IMG/VR virus record: IMGVR_UViG_3300012923_000009
Coordinates: 1-43,840 of that record
DNA length: 43,840 bases
Source: a virus
Reading direction: 5' to 3' (one strand)
The notes below the pieces were generated by a model. It had not been told where the DNA came from, made no database searches, and saw nothing but the letters and a program-made list of their open reading frames with translations. Below are positions 40,249 through 43,840 of this stretch, in pieces. Each line of letters starts with the position of its first letter. Position 1 is the first letter of the stretch. Position numbers and translations under genes: made by a program.

Positions 40249-40511
40249 TAGCGCACCTCCTCGGGCTCGAGCGCGCGCGTGACGGCAGCCACCGGGATCC
40301 GGGCGATCAGCTCCTCGAAGAGATCGGACACCTCGTCAAGAGCCGCAGGCACGACGGCGGGGCAGTGGAGCTCTGCGAGGCGCCGGGCGCCGGCGACCAG
40401 GCCGCCGATCAGCCACCGGTAATGCTCGACCTCCTCCGCCGTCAGAGGCGGCACGTAGCCGAGAACCTCTTGGAGGAACGCACGAGCGCGGTCGCCGTCT
40501 CCGTCATACAT
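40248..40511 (-). CDS. Hypothetical helical protein (87 aa)
   Basis: ATG 40511 within the previous gene's stop. Helical with HCPAVVPAALDEVSDLFEELIARIP. Coupled on both sides. Function unknown. Confidence 0.65.
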   Translation of the reverse strand: MYDGDGDRARAFLQEVLGYVPPLTAEEVEHYRWLIGGLVAGARRLAELHCPAVVPAALDEVSDLFEELIARIPVAAVTRALEPEEVR

Positions 40512-40806
40512 TTGCAGCCTCGTCCGCCGCCGTCCCTCGCCGTCCCGCCGCCTCAGCCGTCCCGTCTGGACTCTCCAACGGTTCAGGGACGAGACAGCCG
40601 CACACGACGCCTAGGAACGACGCAGGATCGATGTGCTCGAAGCACGGCCCAACCGCAATGTGCATCCCGCAACCGACGCACGTGAACACCCGCTCGATCT
40701 CCATGTTCGGATGCTCAAGCAGCTTCACCCGATCGCCCGTGCCGGACGGGTTCAGGAACGCCAGACGGTCATGCGACGTCTCGGGGCGCACGAACGGACT
40801 GCTCAT
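40504..40806 (-). CDS. Zinc-ribbon-like protein (100 aa)
   Basis: ATG 40806 in overlap with the VRR-NUC stop. Cys groups CVGCGMHI, GPCFEH and CGCLV in residues 40-75 indicate metal binding. C-terminal tail is low complexity. Unknown function. Confidence 0.65.
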   Translation of the reverse strand: MSSPFVRPETSHDRLAFLNPSGTGDRVKLLEHPNMEIERVFTCVGCGMHIAVGPCFEHIDPASFLGVVCGCLVPEPLESPDGTAEAAGRRGTAADEAANV

Positions 40807-41087
40807 CGCAGCGCCCTCTCGATCTCGCCGGACGTCCAGTGGTGAGGAAGCCACACCGCGACGGTCACGCGGCGCGTGTCCTGCAACGCCGCCAGCCAAG
40901 CATCCTGCTCAGGTGACAGCCGTCCAGCCTCCGACTTCAACTCGGCGAAGATCAGCTCACGGCCACGGACGAGCACGAGATCGGGGAAGCCGGATGCCGA
41001 ATGGCGCGAGTCATGCGTGTGATAGACGCGCCACCCGAACAGCTTCGCCATCGCGATAATCGCGTCCTGCAGCTGCGCCTCGGTCAC
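40803..41087 (-). CDS. VRR-NUC domain nuclease
   Basis: 94 residues, a stand-alone VRR-NUC (PD-(D/E)xK-type) nuclease. Catalytic motif GFPDLVLVRG...ELIFAELKSEAG with Asp, Glu and Lys, followed by Q41-type LSPEQDAWLAAL; helical start TEAQLQDAIIAMAK. Phage members act as Holliday-junction or branched-DNA nucleases, often alongside a SNF2 helicase such as the one at 1291-2991. GTG 41087 overlaps the upstream stop. Confidence 0.9.
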   Translation of the reverse strand: MTEAQLQDAIIAMAKLFGWRVYHTHDSRHSASGFPDLVLVRGRELIFAELKSEAGRLSPEQDAWLAALQDTRRVTVAVWLPHHWTSGEIERALR

Positions 41088-41797
41088 GCAGCCACCAACG
41101 TCGTAGGATTTAACGCATGGGATTCTGGGAGACCGCAGGTGCGTACTTCGTCGGCGCGTTGGGCGTAGCAGCGACGCTCGGCTTCGCCCGATTCATCGGT
41201 CGCAACCTTCGCGCTCGCTACACGGGCATCGGCCAGTACGAGACCGAGATCGGCCGACGCATCAACGAGTCCGCGGCCGAGATGGCGAAGCGGCTCCGGG
41301 ACGACCCGCCCGGTTAGTTCAGGTAGCACCAGCTGTAGAAGCTGTGCTCCCACAGTGTGTGACTCAGCACGGAGCCGGATCTTTCCGCGCCGACCGCGCG
41401 CCGGGCTCCAGTCGCGGTCGATCCACCATCCAGCCTTGAGGAAGCAGTAGCCGGGGTTCGTCGAGCGCACCTTGCGCGTGTCGACCCACGTCACCCAAGC
41501 GTCCGGTGCCGGGCCCCACCTCCGCTCGGTGATCTCCATCGCCTCAACGATCAGATCGGAACTGAGACCAGCGCCCTCGTTGCGGAAGATCGAACACCGG
41601 TAGGCGTCCAAGCCGTCCTGAGCAAGGTCAGGGCGCGGGTAATGCGTCAACCACAGCGCCCGGGCGCAAGCCGACAGCAGGACGATGCGACGGCCGGGAC
41701 CGCCGATCTGACCGCACCCCGGCGTCTGCCGGCTGTAGTGACGATCGGCGAGCGCGTTCGCGCGCACGTCGTACTCGCTCACGGCGCTCCAGGTCAC
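41084..41797 (-). CDS. Mom-like/GNAT-type DNA modification protein
   Basis: 237 residues; residues 1-150 match the family pattern seen with phage Mom-like proteins: ADRHYSRQTPG, PGRRIVLLSACARALWLTHYP, FRNEGAGLSSDLIVEA, WVTWVDTRKVRSTNPGYCFLKAGW. In Mu-type phages such proteins modify adenine to evade restriction. After about residue 160 the frame runs antisense to a good plus-strand gene (41117-41317) and looks less protein-like, but the stop is coupled (GTGA) to VRR-NUC. Either the frame is right and the plus gene is spurious, or a frameshift or extension alters the end. Confidence 0.75.
   Translation of the reverse strand: MTWSAVSEYDVRANALADRHYSRQTPGCGQIGGPGRRIVLLSACARALWLTHYPRPDLAQDGLDAYRCSIFRNEGAGLSSDLIVEAMEITERRWGPAPDAWVTWVDTRKVRSTNPGYCFLKAGWWIDRDWSPARGRRGKIRLRAESHTVGAQLLQLVLPELTGRVVPEPLRHLGRGLVDASADLGLVLADARVASAKVATDESGEAERRCYAQRADEVRTCGLPESHALNPTTLVAA
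41117..41317 (+). CDS. Small plus-strand membrane protein (66 aa)
   Basis: ATG 41117 to TAG 41317. Residues 4-26 form a hydrophobic span (AGAYFVGALGVAATLGF), then a basic stretch and an amphipathic helix (GIGQYETEIGRRINESAAEMAKRLRDD). TAGGAT lies eight bases before the start, possibly the -10 of a leaderless promoter. It overlaps the antisense end of the Mom-like gene. The residue pattern looks protein-like, but one of the two overlapping genes may be false. Confidence 0.55.
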   Translation: MGFWETAGAYFVGALGVAATLGFARFIGRNLRARYTGIGQYETEIGRRINESAAEMAKRLRDDPPG

Positions 41798-43665
41798 GCG
41801 ACACCGTTCGGCTCGAGAGACTCAGCGCACCGCTCGACGAGCATCCGCATGACCGGCGGCGTCACGGCGTTTCCGTACTGCGCTACCTGATCGCGCTTGT
41901 TGCCGAGCACGACGTACGGGGAGCCGTCGACGTGCTCGTGCATGACCATCGCCCTGGCGATCTCGTGCGGCTGCAGCATCCGGAACGTGCAGTCGTCGAT
42001 CGCCTCCTCGAGATCGACCAGTCCGAACCGGTCATGCGTCGTGACCGACCCGATCGGCTCAACCGTCGGCGTCGCCTCACCCGTCCGGTAGTACGGCACG
42101 ATCAGCGACTGATGCCCGGCGCCCGTCAGGGTGCGGAGCGGCTCCTCGACCGGGGTGGACATCTGTGCCGCGTCCCCGCGCGCAGTGTTGTTCCGCATGA
42201 CGAAAGCGCCGTCGGCGGGCTCGACGAGGGCTAGTTTGCCGCCGGTAGTGACGACGTGGGACGGCTCCGTCGCAGCGTCGCGAGGTGCGTTGCCCGCCAT
42301 GTTCGAGACGACGAGCGCGCGATGGTTCTCGGCAAGCACGGTGCCGATCGGCTCTTCGACCGACTTCGGGTTACGACCCTGGCCGGTCGGGCCGCCCGCC
42401 GGCACCAGGATCCGCAGCTGCGGAATCGTCGTCACGCACGGCAGCGCCTCGTCCGTCGAGCGTGGGGTGGAGCCGGAGCCCTTCGCGACGACAAGGCCGT
42501 GATGGTTGCCGGACGCGCAGACCGTCGGCAGCGACTCCTGACCGGTGTCGGCCGCGTTGCCGTTCTTCCGTAGCGGCACGATGAGCGCCAGGTCGCTCTG
42601 TGTCGTCCTCGTCGCCATCGGCTGCTCCGTCGTCCTGACACGCGCACCGGGTGTGCGTTCCGAGCGGTTACCTGCGACCGGCAGCAGCAGCCCGAGATCC
42701 TGACGGCCCGTCTGCGTGACCAGCGGGATCGTCAACGGGCGCGGCATCCCGTCCTGCAGCAACCGGAACGCCTGACCCTGCAGCCCGTACCGTTCGAGGC
42801 CGCGACGGATCCGCTCGCGCGTCGCCTGCGCCAACGCCTTCTTACGGTCACCGATCCGCTGGCCGAAGAGGCTCCAGTCGATCGCCGTCGCCGCCGGATA
42901 CGCACCCGGCCACGCCTGCGTCTGACAAGTCGGGCACTGGTAGACGTACTGCGCGCCGTACGAGCCCCACGGCCGGCCGCCGCTCTTCTTCATCGGCTTC
43001 CACGCCTGCACCGCCTGCACAATCTGCTCGCAGCGTGGGCACCACGACGGCACCACGAAGTCGAGATCCGGGGCGCGCTGCTCCTTCCGCCAAAACACGA
43101 CGTACATGCGGTCGCGTGACTGCGGCGTCGGCGGCGCGAACATCGAGTTCAGCAGCACGACGCGGTGGCGGTAGCCGAGCGCGTCCATCGCGTTCAACCA
43201 CGCGTTGAAGAGCTCGCCGTTCCCCATCTTGAAGCCGGGCAGCTTCGGCCCCCACCAAAACGCATCAACGACGTTCTCGACGATCACGATCTTGTACGCG
43301 TGGAACTCCGTGAACCTGACGACGTCCCACATCGTCGCCCGGGACCGCTCCGCGAGCTCGTCCGCCACCGGAGCCTCGTCGAGCAGCGACGGCGCGACCA
43401 CCGGCCGGCGGCGTGCGCCCTTCGCGAGCGTATGATTCGTGCACTCGGGCGACGTGATCAGAATGTCCGTCGACGGATACCGGCGCGGGTCACACGCCGA
43501 GATGTCCGTGCAGTCGTGATCCGCGCCCGGGAAGTTCGTGTTGTGCGTCTCGATCGCGAGCTTCGAATGGTTAAGCCCGAGCCGCAGCTCAACGCCCGCG
43601 ATCGCGGCGCCCAAGCTCGAACCGCCCGCACCGCAGAACTGGTCGGTCGCGGTCAGCCCGTTCAT
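41794..43665 (-). CDS. C5-cytosine DNA methyltransferase with repeat-built recognition region
   Basis: 623 residues. Motif I QFCGAGGSS at 9-17, catalytic Cys75 in TSPECTNH, ENV at 130-132, QSRDR at 182-186 and motif X YGNAVTPP at 597-604 define a C5 enzyme; the SPEC form replaces the usual PPC. A zinc ribbon (CPRC near 209 and CPTC near 244) is inserted. Residues 345-550 hold about seven imperfect repeats (EPxxTVTTxxxxALVVP type), the region that should choose the target sequence. Likely protects phage DNA from host restriction. ATG overlaps the methylase stop. Confidence 0.92.
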   Translation of the reverse strand: MNGLTATDQFCGAGGSSLGAAIAGVELRLGLNHSKLAIETHNTNFPGADHDCTDISACDPRRYPSTDILITSPECTNHTLAKGARRRPVVAPSLLDEAPVADELAERSRATMWDVVRFTEFHAYKIVIVENVVDAFWWGPKLPGFKMGNGELFNAWLNAMDALGYRHRVVLLNSMFAPPTPQSRDRMYVVFWRKEQRAPDLDFVVPSWCPRCEQIVQAVQAWKPMKKSGGRPWGSYGAQYVYQCPTCQTQAWPGAYPAATAIDWSLFGQRIGDRKKALAQATRERIRRGLERYGLQGQAFRLLQDGMPRPLTIPLVTQTGRQDLGLLLPVAGNRSERTPGARVRTTEQPMATRTTQSDLALIVPLRKNGNAADTGQESLPTVCASGNHHGLVVAKGSGSTPRSTDEALPCVTTIPQLRILVPAGGPTGQGRNPKSVEEPIGTVLAENHRALVVSNMAGNAPRDAATEPSHVVTTGGKLALVEPADGAFVMRNNTARGDAAQMSTPVEEPLRTLTGAGHQSLIVPYYRTGEATPTVEPIGSVTTHDRFGLVDLEEAIDDCTFRMLQPHEIARAMVMHEHVDGSPYVVLGNKRDQVAQYGNAVTPPVMRMLVERCAESLEPNGVA

Positions 43666-43840
43666 GCCGCAGCCTCGGTCACGGCGTGAATGTCGGCGCG
43701 GGCCGCGTCAAGCGTCAGCTGGTTGTCGTCACGGCCGCCGTCCAACGCCATCTGCGCGTTCTTCACCGCGGAGGCGTGGTAGCTCTCCTTCAACTCGAAC
43801 CCGACGACACGCCGCGGCGCACCCACCGCCAGGCCAGTCG
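43662..43840 (-). CDS. Site-specific DNA methyltransferase, C-terminal 56 residues (rest at 1-803)
   Basis: Continues the methylase from position 1, after removing the 10-bp repeat. Codons 268-323 encode LAVGAPRRVVGFELKES and a helical end, with motif X-like GFELKESYHASAVKNAQ (SAM pocket). Stop TGA overlaps the C5 methyltransferase ATG at 43665. Adjacent C5 and amino methyltransferases form one coupled operon. Confidence 0.85.
   Translation of the reverse strand, partial: TGLAVGAPRRVVGFELKESYHASAVKNAQMALDGGRDDNQLTLDAARADIHAVTEAAA

Noticed and set aside
43831-43840. The 10-bp end repeat as a cohesive-end (cos) site
   Set aside because: It lies inside the methylase gene and about 8 kb from terminase, whereas cos sites lie beside the terminase and HNH genes.
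1-43840. CRISPR array, insertion sequence or complete defence operon
   Set aside because: No regularly spaced repeats, no transposase motifs, and the methylases have no partner restriction endonuclease nearby.

Overview
The window reads as one complete temperate tailed-phage (siphovirus) genome from a high-GC actinobacterial host. The first and last 10 bases are identical (1-10 = 43831-43840). When the ends are joined over that repeat, a DNA methylase gene cut at both edges becomes one uninterrupted 323-codon frame, so the contig is very probably a closed circle of about 43,830 bp. The host call rests on high GC, a WhiB-like iron-sulfur protein, frequent GTG starts, and head and tail families typical of actinophages. 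No host species can be named.

Nearly every gene is on the minus strand, and on the circle they form one long leftward series. It begins at an immunity-type switch (10.44-10.54 kb) with two divergent HTH regulators and operator-like palindromes. Leftward from there, about 20 very small, translationally coupled genes (10.4-5.8 kb; membrane peptides, zinc-ribbon peptides, an HNH-like protein) lead to a tyrosine integrase (4.7-5.8 kb). A presumed attP at 4126-4150 carries the 3' end of a tRNA-Ala- or tmRNA-type gene. Past it come a transglycosylase-like gene, an SNF2-type helicase and the edge-split methylase. Across the junction (43.8-36.5 kb) lie a C5 cytosine methyltransferase with a repeat-built recognition region, a Mom-like protein, a VRR-NUC nuclease, a WhiB-like protein, a putative replication initiator with ori-like palindromes inside it, and a LuxR-type HTH regulator just before the late genes.

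The late module (36.5-11.4 kb) has canonical order: HNH nuclease, small and large terminase, portal, MuF-like protein, scaffold, major capsid, accessory head proteins including a 405-residue protein of 21-residue tandem repeats, connector and neck proteins, major tail protein, tail chaperones with a -1 frameshift, tape measure, minor tail proteins and LamG fibres, then CHAP endolysin, membrane/coiled-coil protein, zinc-ribbon protein and holin. A strong minus-strand terminator follows at 11.39-11.43 kb.

Three plus-strand units look independently controlled: an HTH regulator with a lipoprotein beside the switch, a membrane acyltransferase between lysin and fibre genes (both likely expressed by the prophage to change the host surface or block superinfection), and two tiny genes at 39.7 and 41.1 kb. 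No DNA polymerase, primase or replicative helicase is seen, so replication probably relies on the host replisome recruited by the initiator.
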